DNA of 64,000 nt from Psychrobacter sp. Cmf 22.2. Its GTDB lineage: Bacteria; Pseudomonadota; Gammaproteobacteria; Pseudomonadales; Moraxellaceae. The stretch is taken from assembly GCF_001921745.1 (NCBI RefSeq), contig NZ_MRYA01000004.1:124001-188000 (forward strand), in the 5' to 3' direction. Below are positions 19,502-28,730 of this stretch, piece after piece. A program made the translations under genes and the position numbers. The notes beneath the pieces are model-generated. The model was not told the origin of the DNA, searched no databases, and was given only the letters and a program-made list of their open reading frames with translations. Positions within the stretch are counted from its first letter, which is position 1, and the number at the start of each line of letters is the position of its first letter.

Positions 19502-19939
19502 AAGGTACCCTTATTTATTTTGGAATAATAGTTTGTAAATATGGTTCTAATTTTCGTTCTAGCCAATAATGAGCGGTTCGCTGTTACCCGAGAATTTTGA
19601 CAAATTAAAAATGGCATCATTATATCATTTTGTTTTTGGCTACGCTGTTAGCATCAAGATATTTTGGTAAATGAATAAAATTAAAAGAGCTAAACCATAA
19701 ACTATCTACTAATAACTTATCTACTAAAAAGAATAAGTAACTATAGATGGTGAGGCGATTGATAGCGATGGCAATGTAAAGTAGATATTTATAATAAGCT
19801 GATATGAAGGGCGAAGATAATACCTACACTTCTAAATGCTGCTAAAATAACGCAAGTACTTAGAACGTAATGGTTGAGTAAAACCGTTTATAGTAGCTAT
19901 TTATACATAGCAAAGACATCTGTAGGGATAAGATTTAGC
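19502..19939. other. Divergent region between cysM and the hybrid kinase
   Basis: 438 bp with no convincing ORF. It holds a plus-strand promoter candidate with a perfect TTGACA at 19597-19602 and TTATAT or TATATC 17-18 bp on (19620-19626), which would give a leader of about 300 nt. A direct repeat TATCTACTAA occurs twice around 19700-19725. The TTG at 19874 opens the kinase frame but is not the preferred start. Confidence 0.45.
19597..19626 (+). promoter_or_regulatory. Promoter candidate for the hybrid kinase gene
   Basis: TTGACA at 19597-19602 with TTATAT/TATATC at 19620-19626, spacing 17-18 bp. It points toward the kinase gene but lies about 310 bp before its ATG. Confidence 0.35.
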
Positions 19940-22900
19940 ATGGCATACAAAAAACGCTTTGATACCAGTAGCGCCTATGGTCAGTTGATCATCTTGGTGT
20001 TTTTACCGATATGCGTATTGGCGGCAGTCGGTGGTATTCTCGTTTTTCATGAAACGATGCGTGCTAGTGAGTCAGAGCAAGAAGCATTAGCTGAGGCTGT
20101 ATTGATTCGTTATAAGCCTATGGTTACTGAGCTGATCCCTGCATTGCTAGTGCAAGAACGTCAGCGATCAAAAGCCAATGAAAAAAATTCGCAAGATATG
20201 ATTGATAATATGGCAGCAGCCAGTCAAGCAGCACTTGAAAACAATATTCGGCCTGAGTATCTGCCGTTATCACAAGTACATTCGGACCATTATATTAGTG
20301 CTCGCGGAGGCAGACTAAGTAGTACAGTGCTGTCAGAAGAAGCGCTTGGAGGAGTGTCTACCTCTCACTTATCGACTGCTGCAGTCATTGATGAAAGTCT
20401 CAATGAGACAGCAGACGCTCCGCAAGGGGCGATGGCGACATTGGTATCGATTCGCGATAGGCTCAGTCGTATGCAATCAGAGCAGCATGTACAACGCATC
20501 GCCATTATCAATGAAAATAATCAGGTACTTGCAACAGTCGGCTATGGGGTGAGTGAGAGTTGGCCTCTAATCGATGCGTCAAAGAGTTTTTTATCACAGC
20601 AATCAACGCCTATTGGTACAGCTTATGGCACTGTATTGGGTGATTTTGAAGGGCATAGATTGTGGTTGCTTGTCGATATGGATAATGAACCACTTTATAT
20701 TGCACGTTATCGTATCGCGATGGCGCTGGTCATTACTGGTCTTTTCACTATCTTAATTTTGCTATTAAGTCTCAATATCTATGCTAAACGCTGGATTGCG
20801 CCTATTTATGAGCTGCGTTTGCAGCTGCAGCGTACTCATGTGGACAATTTATACAAGCCTATTCCCGTTGAGTCTGATGGTGAGTTAAACTTATTACAAC
20901 AAGACTTGGTTAAGACGTTACGGCGCTTGCACAGCAGCTTTCAAGACTTAAAAGACCACGCTGAGCAAACCGAAGACGATCTGCGTCTGGCTTTTGACGA
21001 GATGGAGATGCAAAATATTTCTATCAGAAATGCTCGAGATGATGCGATCTCAACCAGTCAAGCCAAGTCTGCATTTTTAGCCAATATCAGTCATGAGCTG
21101 CGCACGCCGCTAAATAGTATCGACGGATTTATTAATTTGTTGGCGCGTCACGGTGAGCTAAATCCTGAGCAAGACTTGTATGTGCATACCATTCGTAAAT
21201 CGTCCGCACATCTACTGGCACTGGTAAATGATGTCTTGGACTTCTCCAAAATTGAAGCAGGAAAACTGGTACTTGATCGTCACGAGTTTGACCTTTATGA
21301 CACCATTTATGACGTGGTCGATATGCTCTCTCCTGTATCGGCAGAGAAAGGCCTACGTATGGCTGTGCTATTTTACAACGATGTGCCGATGCGAATCGTG
21401 GGTGATGCCCTGCGCCTCAAACAAGTTTTAACCAATCTTGTCGGCAATGCCATTAAATTTACTGATAGCGGTGATGTCGTGGTGCGCGTAAGCTTAGATG
21501 ATCATCGCGATAATCATCTAATGATTAGCGTCCAAGATAGTGGCAAGGGGATATCTCTTGCAGACCAAAAGATGCTGTTTCAAAGCTTTAGTCAAGGCGA
21601 TCCCTCTATCACGCGTCAGTATGGTGGCACAGGATTGGGCTTGGTCATCTCTAAGCAATTAACACGTCTTATGGGCGGTGATATTGGGTTTTATGACAAT
21701 GCACAAGAGAATATAGCCAATCAAGGAGCAACATTTTGGTTTCGTATGCCAACTCATATCGATGTATTGGAAGCTGCTACTGGTCAAACCATTGCCTTAC
21801 CAGTACTTGCGCCACTGGCTAGTGCAAATGACGAATTCAATGTATTGGTCTGGATCAATCACATTGCTTCAAGACAAGTCCTCAAAGCCAGTCTGCAAGC
21901 TCTACCTATCAAACTTACTCAAGCCAACTCGCTACCTGGTGTGCTTGAATCTTTAAAAGAGCGTGGCAATTATTGGGATTGGGTAATCGTCGATAATGAT
22001 ACGCAAGATGACATGACAGCACTGCTCAAGCAAATTCGTTTGCACTATCAAGGTAAGCTTGCTGTGTTTGGCTATCAAGTTGCCGCTGATCAGGCATTAT
22101 TAAACCGCTATCATGCCAATGTCTTATATGAGCCATTGGATAAAAGGCAGTTATATGCCATGCTCGATACTCAAAAGAAAAGCGAACCGGTCGCAGCGCA
22201 AGCACCGCGCTGGCATGGCATAACTGTGCTGGCGGTAGACGACCATCTGCCCAACCTTTTGGTATTAGATGCGCTTCTTAGTGAGCTTGGTATCCATGTC
22301 ATCACTGCCAATAGCGGCTTTGATGCTATCGAATTGATCAGCAAGCAGCAGGCCAAAAATATAAAAAACGCCAAATCTGCTCAACAAAGCTTATCCAACA
22401 AAACACAGATATCAAAAGCTCAAGCTCGCGCACAAACCCATGTGTCATCCAATGCTGCCTCAACGATAGACGCAAATACAGAAGATAAAACATCGACCCA
22501 TTCAAAAAGCAACTCACAAGATAGACTACAGGATAAAGACCGTATCGATCTTATTTTTATGGATATTCAAATGCCGCGTATGTCAGGTCGTGAAGCGGCG
22601 CAGCAAATCCGTAAAATAGAGGTTGGTGACAGCTATATTCCTATTATTGCCCTAACGGCTCATGGATTATCTGATGAGCGCGATAAGCTGCTTGCAAGTG
22701 GTATCGATGATTATGTTGGCAAACCAATTAGCCAGCCGCAGTTATTACAAGTGCTACAAAAATGGTTGGGACGCACGTCAACGTCGCAGCATTTATTACA
22801 AATAGCATCTACTGATGCTGCAGATAGTATGGCGTCCAATGCTGTAGACGATACCAAAGTCAAAAGTCCACCTGTAGATAAAACCGTACCACGGCCGCTC

Positions 22901-23527
22901 TCTTTAAAGAAAATTCGTGACGACTATATGCGAGATATTCAACCTCGCGATGAGTATAGACGAGAACCCCAACGGGCGACTCAGCCTCGTTATCAAGGCT
23001 TACAGTACCAAAACCAGCTGCATGAGGACACTCTCATCGAACAAGATGAGCAGTCACAAAGCTACTCATCAGAACAGGCACAGCAGGAGTATGGTCCAAA
23101 AAACAGCAGTATAGAAGGGTTGGAGATACTAGATTGGCAAGATGCGTTGACACGTTCGGCAAACAAGCCGGATCTGGCCGCCAAGCTAATCATTATGATG
23201 ATCGATACAATAGCAGATGAAAAAGAAGCCTTAGCTCAAGCATGGCAAGCACGCGATCGAAACATGCTGGCGCAAGTTGCACATCGTATTTTGGGTGCCA
23301 GTCGCTATACTGGTGTACCGCAGTTACGTCAAGCTAGTCAAGATTTGGAAGATAAATGTCTATTAAATGTCCAACATACTACGCCAGCACAGTTTGCTAT
23401 GCTCAAGCCATATTATGAAGATTTGTTGCTTGCGCTTACCAATTTACAAACGCTTGATCTGTCGCCATATCCGCAATTGAACTATCATCGCTTAAGCGAA
23501 AATGATATGACTTGGAAGATGATATGA
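19940..23527 (+). CDS. Hybrid sensor histidine kinase, BarA/GacS type
   Basis: A tripartite inner-membrane kinase of about 1195 aa from the ATG at 19940, which follows AGGGATAAG; a TTG 66 bp upstream is possible but weaker. Order: TM1 (16-36), periplasmic domain (37-258), TM2 (260-281), HAMP, then HisKA with SHELRTPLNS (His385). The ATPase domain follows with Asn503, DSGKG and GGTGLGLVIS. A pseudo-receiver-like stretch (about 630-745) precedes the receiver with VDDH and MDIQMP (Asp875, Lys928). The Hpt domain has AHRILGASRYTG (His1115). This order matches BarA/GacS, which in other gammaproteobacteria phosphorylates a GacA/UvrY regulator; none is in the window. The receiver carries a polar insertion of about 63 residues (804-866), and the Hpt linker is Gln-rich. 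Confidence 0.92.
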   Translation: MAYKKRFDTSSAYGQLIILVFLPICVLAAVGGILVFHETMRASESEQEALAEAVLIRYKPMVTELIPALLVQERQRSKANEKNSQDMIDNMAAASQAALENNIRPEYLPLSQVHSDHYISARGGRLSSTVLSEEALGGVSTSHLSTAAVIDESLNETADAPQGAMATLVSIRDRLSRMQSEQHVQRIAIINENNQVLATVGYGVSESWPLIDASKSFLSQQSTPIGTAYGTVLGDFEGHRLWLLVDMDNEPLYIARYRIAMALVITGLFTILILLLSLNIYAKRWIAPIYELRLQLQRTHVDNLYKPIPVESDGELNLLQQDLVKTLRRLHSSFQDLKDHAEQTEDDLRLAFDEMEMQNISIRNARDDAISTSQAKSAFLANISHELRTPLNSIDGFINLLARHGELNPEQDLYVHTIRKSSAHLLALVNDVLDFSKIEAGKLVLDRHEFDLYDTIYDVVDMLSPVSAEKGLRMAVLFYNDVPMRIVGDALRLKQVLTNLVGNAIKFTDSGDVVVRVSLDDHRDNHLMISVQDSGKGISLADQKMLFQSFSQGDPSITRQYGGTGLGLVISKQLTRLMGGDIGFYDNAQENIANQGATFWFRMPTHIDVLEAATGQTIALPVLAPLASANDEFNVLVWINHIASRQVLKASLQALPIKLTQANSLPGVLESLKERGNYWDWVIVDNDTQDDMTALLKQIRLHYQGKLAVFGYQVAADQALLNRYHANVLYEPLDKRQLYAMLDTQKKSEPVAAQAPRWHGITVLAVDDHLPNLLVLDALLSELGIHVITANSGFDAIELISKQQAKNIKNAKSAQQSLSNKTQISKAQARAQTHVSSNAASTIDANTEDKTSTHSKSNSQDRLQDKDRIDLIFMDIQMPRMSGREAAQQIRKIEVGDSYIPIIALTAHGLSDERDKLLASGIDDYVGKPISQPQLLQVLQKWLGRTSTSQHLLQIASTDAADSMASNAVDDTKVKSPPVDKTVPRPLSLKKIRDDYMRDIQPRDEYRREPQRATQPRYQGLQYQNQLHEDTLIEQDEQSQSYSSEQAQQEYGPKNSSIEGLEILDWQDALTRSANKPDLAAKLIIMMIDTIADEKEALAQAWQARDRNMLAQVAHRILGASRYTGVPQLRQASQDLEDKCLLNVQHTTPAQFAMLKPYYEDLLLALTNLQTLDLSPYPQLNYHRLSENDMTWKMI

Positions 23528-23768
23528 TTTAAAAAAGGATCTGATTTAAAAAAGAATCTAGTGGAAGAAGTTATCAAAGTAAATGTCTGGTTAGCGGCGG
23601 CTTGAGCAAAGAGCTAGATATTATAGAACGTTATGGCTAATAGAAAATTGCTACCTTCACAGTCAGTTATTCGCACGGCATAGCAGATATAAGCCTGTTA
23701 AGATTAATAAAATATAACTGCTAAAACGAACATCAAATTATCATCCAAACTGCTTATTAAGGATTGTT

Positions 23769-24581
23769 ATGCATGCTATCGCCGCTTATCAATATGAAAC
23801 CCTACAAGTTAGCGTTACCGAAAATATTGCCACCGTCACTATAAATCGTCCTCAAAAAAAGAACGCTATGAGCTTTAAAGTGGTTGATGAGCTGATTGCT
23901 GCTGCTGGACATATTAGTAAGGATAAAACGCTACGTGCTGTCATTCTTAATGGTGCTGAGAGGACGTTTTGTGCTGGCATCGATTTGGGTGATTTGAATC
24001 ATCCTAAAAATCAAGCGTACGCTTTTTGGGAATTAATTAAACCTCACCAAAGCCTATTTCAGCGGGTTTGCTTGGTCTGGCGCGAGGTGCCAGTTCCTGT
24101 AATCGCTGTATTAGAAGGATACTGTATCGGCGCAGGATTGCAGCTGGCACTGGCTTGTGATGTGCGTATCAGCCATCCTGATTGCAAACTATCTATTATG
24201 GAAGCCAAATGGGGGTTGGTACCAGACATGGGACTGACGCAATCGGCGCTAGGGGTCGTGCGTGCAGACGTGCTAAAAGAGCTGGCAATGAGTGCGCGTA
24301 CCATTGATGCTGAGGAGGGGAGAGCATTGGGGTTGGTTAGTCATTGTAGCGAGTCGCCACTACAACAGGCACAGCTGCTGGCCGCTGAGTTCGCTGAGCG
24401 TTCTCCTGATGCGGTGCTCGCAAGTAAGCGTGTCATCAATGCCATGTATCAGCAGTCGCATACCACGCTATATAAAGAAAAAATGTGGCAGTTAAAACTT
24501 ATGTTAGGACGAAATCGTAAGCTTGCGCTCAAAAAAGCCAAAGAAGCCAGTACAGCATTTAGCAAACGCCAATTTCGTTAA
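23769..24581 (+). CDS. Crotonase / enoyl-CoA hydratase family protein
   Basis: A 270-aa crotonase-fold protein. The oxyanion-hole segments are FCAGIDLGDL and EGYCIGAGLQLALACDVRI, followed by EAKWGLVPDMGLTQ with the acidic active-site region. Length matches single-domain enoyl-CoA hydratases/isomerases, so it acts on an acyl-CoA thioester in the cytoplasm. The exact reaction (hydratase, isomerase or other) cannot be read from the sequence. AAGGATTGTT precedes the ATG. It stands between the kinase and an MFS gene with gaps over 240 bp, so it is probably transcribed alone. Confidence 0.9.
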   Translation: MHAIAAYQYETLQVSVTENIATVTINRPQKKNAMSFKVVDELIAAAGHISKDKTLRAVILNGAERTFCAGIDLGDLNHPKNQAYAFWELIKPHQSLFQRVCLVWREVPVPVIAVLEGYCIGAGLQLALACDVRISHPDCKLSIMEAKWGLVPDMGLTQSALGVVRADVLKELAMSARTIDAEEGRALGLVSHCSESPLQQAQLLAAEFAERSPDAVLASKRVINAMYQQSHTTLYKEKMWQLKLMLGRNRKLALKKAKEASTAFSKRQFR

Positions 24582-24847
24582 TTTGACTCCCAACTTATGG
24601 CGTTATCTTGGTTAGTGTTTAATTATTGAGGTTTGTTCTATTAACGGTGTACGTCTATTGAAATACAAGCAGATAGTACGATATAGGACTGTCCGCTTGC
24701 ATATTTGTAATGATAATAAATTAGATATGCATCATTGTTTTTATCAGTGATTTCTGTCAACAAATAGGATCATTTTATTGATAAAGTTTATATTGGATAA
24801 AAACAATCGAAGTATCAACGACAATCTTTGTATAGAATGGTCTCACT

Positions 24848-26107
24848 ATGTCTGCTCCAAAATCCTCTTTGCCCAATAAACCTATTACTGCTGAGCGTGT
24901 GCGTTCTGCTGATCTGCCTGTTGCCTGGATTATGATGCTTGGGCTGATTGTGGCAATAGGGCCATTATCTATCGACATGTATCTGCCGGCTCTACCATCG
25001 ATGGCAGATGATTTTGCTGTAACCACAGCATTTATGGCCAACTCTGTACCGGCTTACTTTTTTGGTTTGGTATTTGGACAGCTGTTTTATGGTCCTTTTA
25101 GTGACCGTGTTGGTCGTGTCAAACCTTTATATATTGGCATGACCCTATACGTTATTGCATCGATAGTTTGTGCCACGACCAGTAACGAGTATGTGTTGTT
25201 CGCTGGGCGGACGCTACAGGCACTTGGCGCTTGTGTGGGTGCTGTCGTCACTCGCGCAGCGATACGTGATCGACTTACCGCCAAACAAACTGCCAAAGCT
25301 TTTTCTATTATGATTTTGGTAATGGGACTGGCACCTATCTTAGCGCCATCTCTTGGCGCGCTATTCTTACAATTCTTTAGTTGGCATTCTATTTTTTGGT
25401 TTTTAGCGGCTTTTGGAGTGCTTAACTTACTGTTAACTAAGTTTTTCTTTTTTGAAACTCTCACAGAAGAAAATCGTAATGTACGTCCTGCTAAAGAGGT
25501 GCTCAATCAGTATTGGAGCCTATTAAAGGATCAAAACTTTAACTATCCAGCGATTGGTGGCGGGCTGTTGATGGGTGCAATGTTTGTCTATATTAGCTCA
25601 GCTTCTGAATTAATTATGGACACGTATGGTGTGTCAGCGACGCATTTTGGTTGGCTCTTTGGTATGAATGCTGCAGGGTTTGTGGCGTTAACTCAGCTTA
25701 ATCAATGGCTCACCAATCGCTTTCGTATTTTGAGTATCTTACGTTTTGGTGCGATGATGCAGGTGATTTCTGCAGGCGTACTATTTTTAGTTGGGATTTT
25801 TCTTGGTACGGATGCTTGGCTACCGCTTGTTTTAAGCTGTATCTTCTTTTGTATTTCAGGTCTTGGTCTGACTCAGCCAAACGCTTCTGCCATTGCGTTG
25901 GCGTTTCAAAAACACCGTGCTGGTATGGCGAGTGCATTACAAGGCTCTTTGATGTTTTCAGTCGGTATTTTTGGTGGGTTATTATTGAATCTGTTTCCAG
26001 TCAATCCTGTACTTAAGATTGGTATTGCAATGTTTGCCTTAATGAGTCTGGGCTGTTCTTTAATTTGGAAAATAGATCGTAACTTAAATCTTGAAGATAC
26101 AGATTGA
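24848..26107 (+). CDS. MFS drug-resistance transporter, Bcr/CflA type
   Basis: A 419-aa inner-membrane major facilitator with about 12 hydrophobic segments, probably a proton antiporter exporting small toxic molecules. The N-terminal GPLSIDMYLPALPSMADDF and the loop motif GPFSDRVGRVKPL are characteristic of the Bcr/CflA family. The mid-protein RAAIRDR after GACVGAVV also fits. The substrate cannot be predicted. The Shine-Dalgarno is weak (GG before CTCACT). A terminator follows directly, so it ends its transcript. Confidence 0.9.
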   Translation: MSAPKSSLPNKPITAERVRSADLPVAWIMMLGLIVAIGPLSIDMYLPALPSMADDFAVTTAFMANSVPAYFFGLVFGQLFYGPFSDRVGRVKPLYIGMTLYVIASIVCATTSNEYVLFAGRTLQALGACVGAVVTRAAIRDRLTAKQTAKAFSIMILVMGLAPILAPSLGALFLQFFSWHSIFWFLAAFGVLNLLLTKFFFFETLTEENRNVRPAKEVLNQYWSLLKDQNFNYPAIGGGLLMGAMFVYISSASELIMDTYGVSATHFGWLFGMNAAGFVALTQLNQWLTNRFRILSILRFGAMMQVISAGVLFLVGIFLGTDAWLPLVLSCIFFCISGLGLTQPNASAIALAFQKHRAGMASALQGSLMFSVGIFGGLLLNLFPVNPVLKIGIAMFALMSLGCSLIWKIDRNLNLEDTD

Positions 26108-26130
26108 AAATTTTATTTACAGTTTTTATT

Positions 26131-26173
26131 TAAAAGCATTCAAGTGACTAATAGGTGATGGATGCTTTTTTTA
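26131..26173 (+). terminator. Terminator of the MFS gene
   Basis: AAAAGCATTC (26132-26141) and GGATGCTTTT (26160-26169) pair with one wobble and are followed by a T-run. Confidence 0.75.
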
Positions 26174-26453
26174 TACCTTTAATAAAAGATATATTACAAT
26201 AATTTATATATATCCCAAAAATTTATTTTATTCAAATAGATGGGTAAAACTTCCAAATAACTTGTGTTATCTGCCTTTTATCATACTATTCGTCCATTCA
26301 TCTAATTCTTTCTATGTTTCTAGCTATCCTAAAATTACTGAATTAATATCGAATGTAACGGTTTGTATTTCTTATTACAAAAAAGTTATATACAAATTTG
26401 TTGGTTTGTTAAGGAAAAAGTTACTAATATCTTTTAATTTTCAAGGATGAGTT
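26174..26453. other. Leader region of the first binding-protein gene
   Basis: The whole gap between the MFS gene and the first lipoprotein gene is 346 bp. It is AT-rich with no convincing ORF. A segment TTATATACAAATTT (about 26387-26400) recurs as TATATACAAATTT near 27470, upstream of the second lipoprotein gene. The ribosome site TTTTCAAGGAT just before the ATG is also shared by the two genes. Confidence 0.5.
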
Positions 26454-27335
26454 ATGAAGACATTATATAAAGTACTTCCAATGATGCTAGGCGTAGGTTT
26501 GTTTGGTTGTAGCAATGCTAACAACGCGACCACTCAGGACAATGTAAATACCAACAGTACTACAGCTATTAAAGATAACAATGCGTTTGTAAGTAAATTG
26601 CCTGATACTGCACCGACAGTCAAGCTATCCACTGACGCGCAGTTTGCTCCTTATGGTTTTAATGATGAGTATGGAAGTGTTACTGGATTTGATATTGATC
26701 TTATGCGTGAGATTGGTGAGGATCAAGGATTTAAAGTTGAAATCTATAGTGATCCATGGGAAGAGGTATTTGAAAACTTAGATAACAAAACTCGAGATAT
26801 GCTTGCAGCGGCTGTACCATATAGTACGGAGCGTGACAAAAAGTATTTACTGTCTGACCCGTATGCACCGCTACCATCAAGCTTAGTGTATTTAGATGAG
26901 TCCTTAAATCTCACCTCTGTAGACGAATTAGACGATGTAAAGATTGGGGTGCTTAGCGATACCGTACAGTATGACTACTTTAGTAGTGGTGAAATCAATG
27001 TTGAATCTGTTAGCCCATATCCGTCAACCTTTTTAGCAGTAAAGGCTATGGTGCGAGGTGAAGTTGATGCAGTTGCCGAAGATGCGGGTGCCCTTCGTTA
27101 TCTTATGAATGATTTACCTGATTTGGAGCCAAAATATTTTGATTATGAAGATATCCATGCAGAGAGTGCATACAAAGTACTGCTCGTTGAAAAGGGACAG
27201 CCTGAGTTACTTGAAAAGGTAAATGCTGGCTTAAAGAGTCTAAAACAAAATGGTACTTATGCCACTTTAACCATAAAATGGTTTGGTGAAGATCTGACGC
27301 AAGCTGTATCGGAACAGCGTAAACCAAATACTTAA
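26454..27335 (+). CDS. Family 3 solute-binding lipoprotein (first copy)
   Basis: A 293-aa lipoprotein with a short signal peptide and lipobox LFGC (Cys19), then a Asn/Thr-rich linker to about residue 45 and an amino-acid-type (family 3) binding domain. Visible family segments are the N-terminal strand, GFDIDLMREIGEDQGF, the ligand Arg region YSTERDKKYLLSDPY and the Asp region RGEVDAVAEDAG. The residue after the lipid Cys is Ser, which in E. coli would send it to the outer membrane. No ABC permease or ATPase gene is adjacent. The paralogue at 27837 shares size, signal peptide style and leader. It has its own perfect terminator, so it is a separate transcript. Its ligand is unknown. Confidence 0.88.
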   Translation: MKTLYKVLPMMLGVGLFGCSNANNATTQDNVNTNSTTAIKDNNAFVSKLPDTAPTVKLSTDAQFAPYGFNDEYGSVTGFDIDLMREIGEDQGFKVEIYSDPWEEVFENLDNKTRDMLAAAVPYSTERDKKYLLSDPYAPLPSSLVYLDESLNLTSVDELDDVKIGVLSDTVQYDYFSSGEINVESVSPYPSTFLAVKAMVRGEVDAVAEDAGALRYLMNDLPDLEPKYFDYEDIHAESAYKVLLVEKGQPELLEKVNAGLKSLKQNGTYATLTIKWFGEDLTQAVSEQRKPNT

Positions 27336-27380
27336 TATCAACAAACTTAAAAATACTCAATTAACTAAAAGCACTCTGCT

Positions 27381-27421
27381 AAAAAGCATTCATACGTATT
27401 AATCGTATGAATGCTTTTTTT
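27381..27421 (+). terminator. Strong terminator after the first binding-protein gene
   Basis: AAAAAGCATTCATACG (27381-27396) and CGTATGAATGCTTTTT (27404-27419) form a perfect 16-bp stem with a 7-nt loop and T-run. Confidence 0.93.
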
Positions 27422-27836
27422 ATCACATTTGAACTTATCTAATACTGTTTATGTATACATGAACGTTATTATATACAAATTTATCAGGTTAATGATAACG
27501 ATTATCAATTACCACTCGCTTACCTTGATTGCTATTACAAAGTTACTTGAGTATTATTCATTGTAAGTTTGTGTAATAAATGTACTGCGAGTTCAACGTG
27601 TTATTTACCTATTCATTCTATATCGTATTAGGTGAAAAATATGGATTTGATATTTATTTTTTGAAGCTGTAACAGTCAATATCTATTCGAGCTTATGACA
27701 GTTTATTAATTCAAAAATACAAAAGATGTTTATAAAAAATCATTTTGTATTAAATAAAGAGTAAATGTTGAATACGAAAGCGCGATAAGTGCGATTTATT
27801 AAACCGTAAAACCTCCCTATTTTTCAAGGATAGATC
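27422..27836. other. Intergenic region between the two binding-protein genes
   Basis: Together with the terminator the gap is 501 bp. It contains a Fur-box-like palindrome (27493-27507) and the TATATACAAATTT segment shared with the leader of the first copy. No ORF is convincing. The last bases TTTTTCAAGGAT repeat the ribosome site of the first lipoprotein gene. No hairpin-plus-T-run was seen downstream of the palindrome that would mark a small RNA end. Confidence 0.5.
27493..27507. promoter_or_regulatory. Fur-box-like palindrome
   Basis: TGATAACGATTATCA matches the 7-1-7 Fur consensus (TGATAAT-N-ATTATCA) at all but one position. It lies 330 bp before the second binding-protein gene, far for a simple operator, so its target is uncertain. 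Confidence 0.4.
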
Positions 27837-28718
27837 ATGAAACAGTTATACCGAGTACTTCCTATTGCATTAAGTGTGGGTTTGTTTGGTTGTGGCAATT
27901 CTAACAACGCTAGCAATACAAGTACGCAAGAAAACGCAACAACGACCAGTCCAACAGTGGTAGAAAACAAAGATACTTTTGTTAGTAAATTACCTGATGA
28001 CGCACCAGTAGTTAAAGTGGCGACGACAGGTACAATGCCTCCGTTTTCTTTCCAAGATGACTATGGAAATATGCAAGGTATCGATATTGATGCTATCCGT
28101 GCTATTGGAGAAGAGCAAGGCTTCAAAGTCGAGTTTTATAAAGAAACTTGGCAAGACATGTTTGATAGCGTAGAGTCTGGTGGCCGTGACTTAGCGGTAT
28201 CAGGTATCTCTTATAAAGACGATCGTAACGTAAAGTATGGTTTATCCACACCTTACTTTTTTAACCCATCAGCCATGATGTACTCAAATAAAGACTTAAA
28301 CTTAAAGCGTTTAGAGGACTTAGGAGGACTACATGTTGCTGGTATGGAAGGTGCAAAACCTGTAGAGCAACTAAAAGAAATTGGCAAATATGGTGAGCTT
28401 TCTACAAGAACCACAGCCTTTTTACTATTTGAAGACCTACTGCAAAACAAGGTCGACGTTATCCTACATGATTTGCCTATTTTGCAATATACCGCTAAAA
28501 CTCATCCAGAATATGAAGTGACTATCGTACCGTATGAAGGTGAAGATACGCCTTCAGCGCAGCAAGTTGTACTAATGGCAAAGGATAACACTCAGCTTAT
28601 CGACACTGTTAATGAAGGTATCACCAAACTTAAAGCAGAAGGAACGTTTAAGACAATCGAAGAAAAATGGTTAGGTGAAGCTCAACCTGACGCCCAAACT
28701 ACTGAGCAGGCAAACTAA
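27837..28718 (+). CDS. Family 3 solute-binding lipoprotein (second copy), first gene of the signalling operon
   Basis: A 293-aa paralogue of the protein at 26454, with the same length, lipobox LFGC (Cys19, then Gly), Asn/Thr-rich linker and family 3 binding fold. Segments include GIDIDAIRAIGEEQGF, SYKDDRNVKYGLSTPYF and NKVDVILHDLP; the ligand Arg and Asp positions look retained. The two differ in the pocket region, so ligands may differ. The kinase gene begins 12 bp after its stop, which ties this lipoprotein to signalling and not to an ABC transporter. I infer that it presents a ligand to the kinase's periplasmic domain. No transporter partners are present. Confidence 0.88.
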   Translation: MKQLYRVLPIALSVGLFGCGNSNNASNTSTQENATTTSPTVVENKDTFVSKLPDDAPVVKVATTGTMPPFSFQDDYGNMQGIDIDAIRAIGEEQGFKVEFYKETWQDMFDSVESGGRDLAVSGISYKDDRNVKYGLSTPYFFNPSAMMYSNKDLNLKRLEDLGGLHVAGMEGAKPVEQLKEIGKYGELSTRTTAFLLFEDLLQNKVDVILHDLPILQYTAKTHPEYEVTIVPYEGEDTPSAQQVVLMAKDNTQLIDTVNEGITKLKAEGTFKTIEEKWLGEAQPDAQTTEQAN

Positions 28719-28730
28719 AGGACTTTTAAC

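Noticed and set aside
19874-19939. Upstream TTG start for the hybrid kinase
   Set aside because: It adds 22 residues with no sign of a ribosome site, while the ATG at 19940 has AGGGATAAG and leads directly into the basic, then hydrophobic N-terminus.
24690-24760. Possible Fur site or hairpin upstream of the MFS gene
   Set aside because: Only short, imperfect matches (AATGATAATAAATTAG) and no palindrome close to a consensus.
27508-27836. Iron-responsive small RNA after the Fur-like site
   Set aside because: No hairpin with T-run was found downstream to mark its end, so there is no basis for calling an RNA gene.
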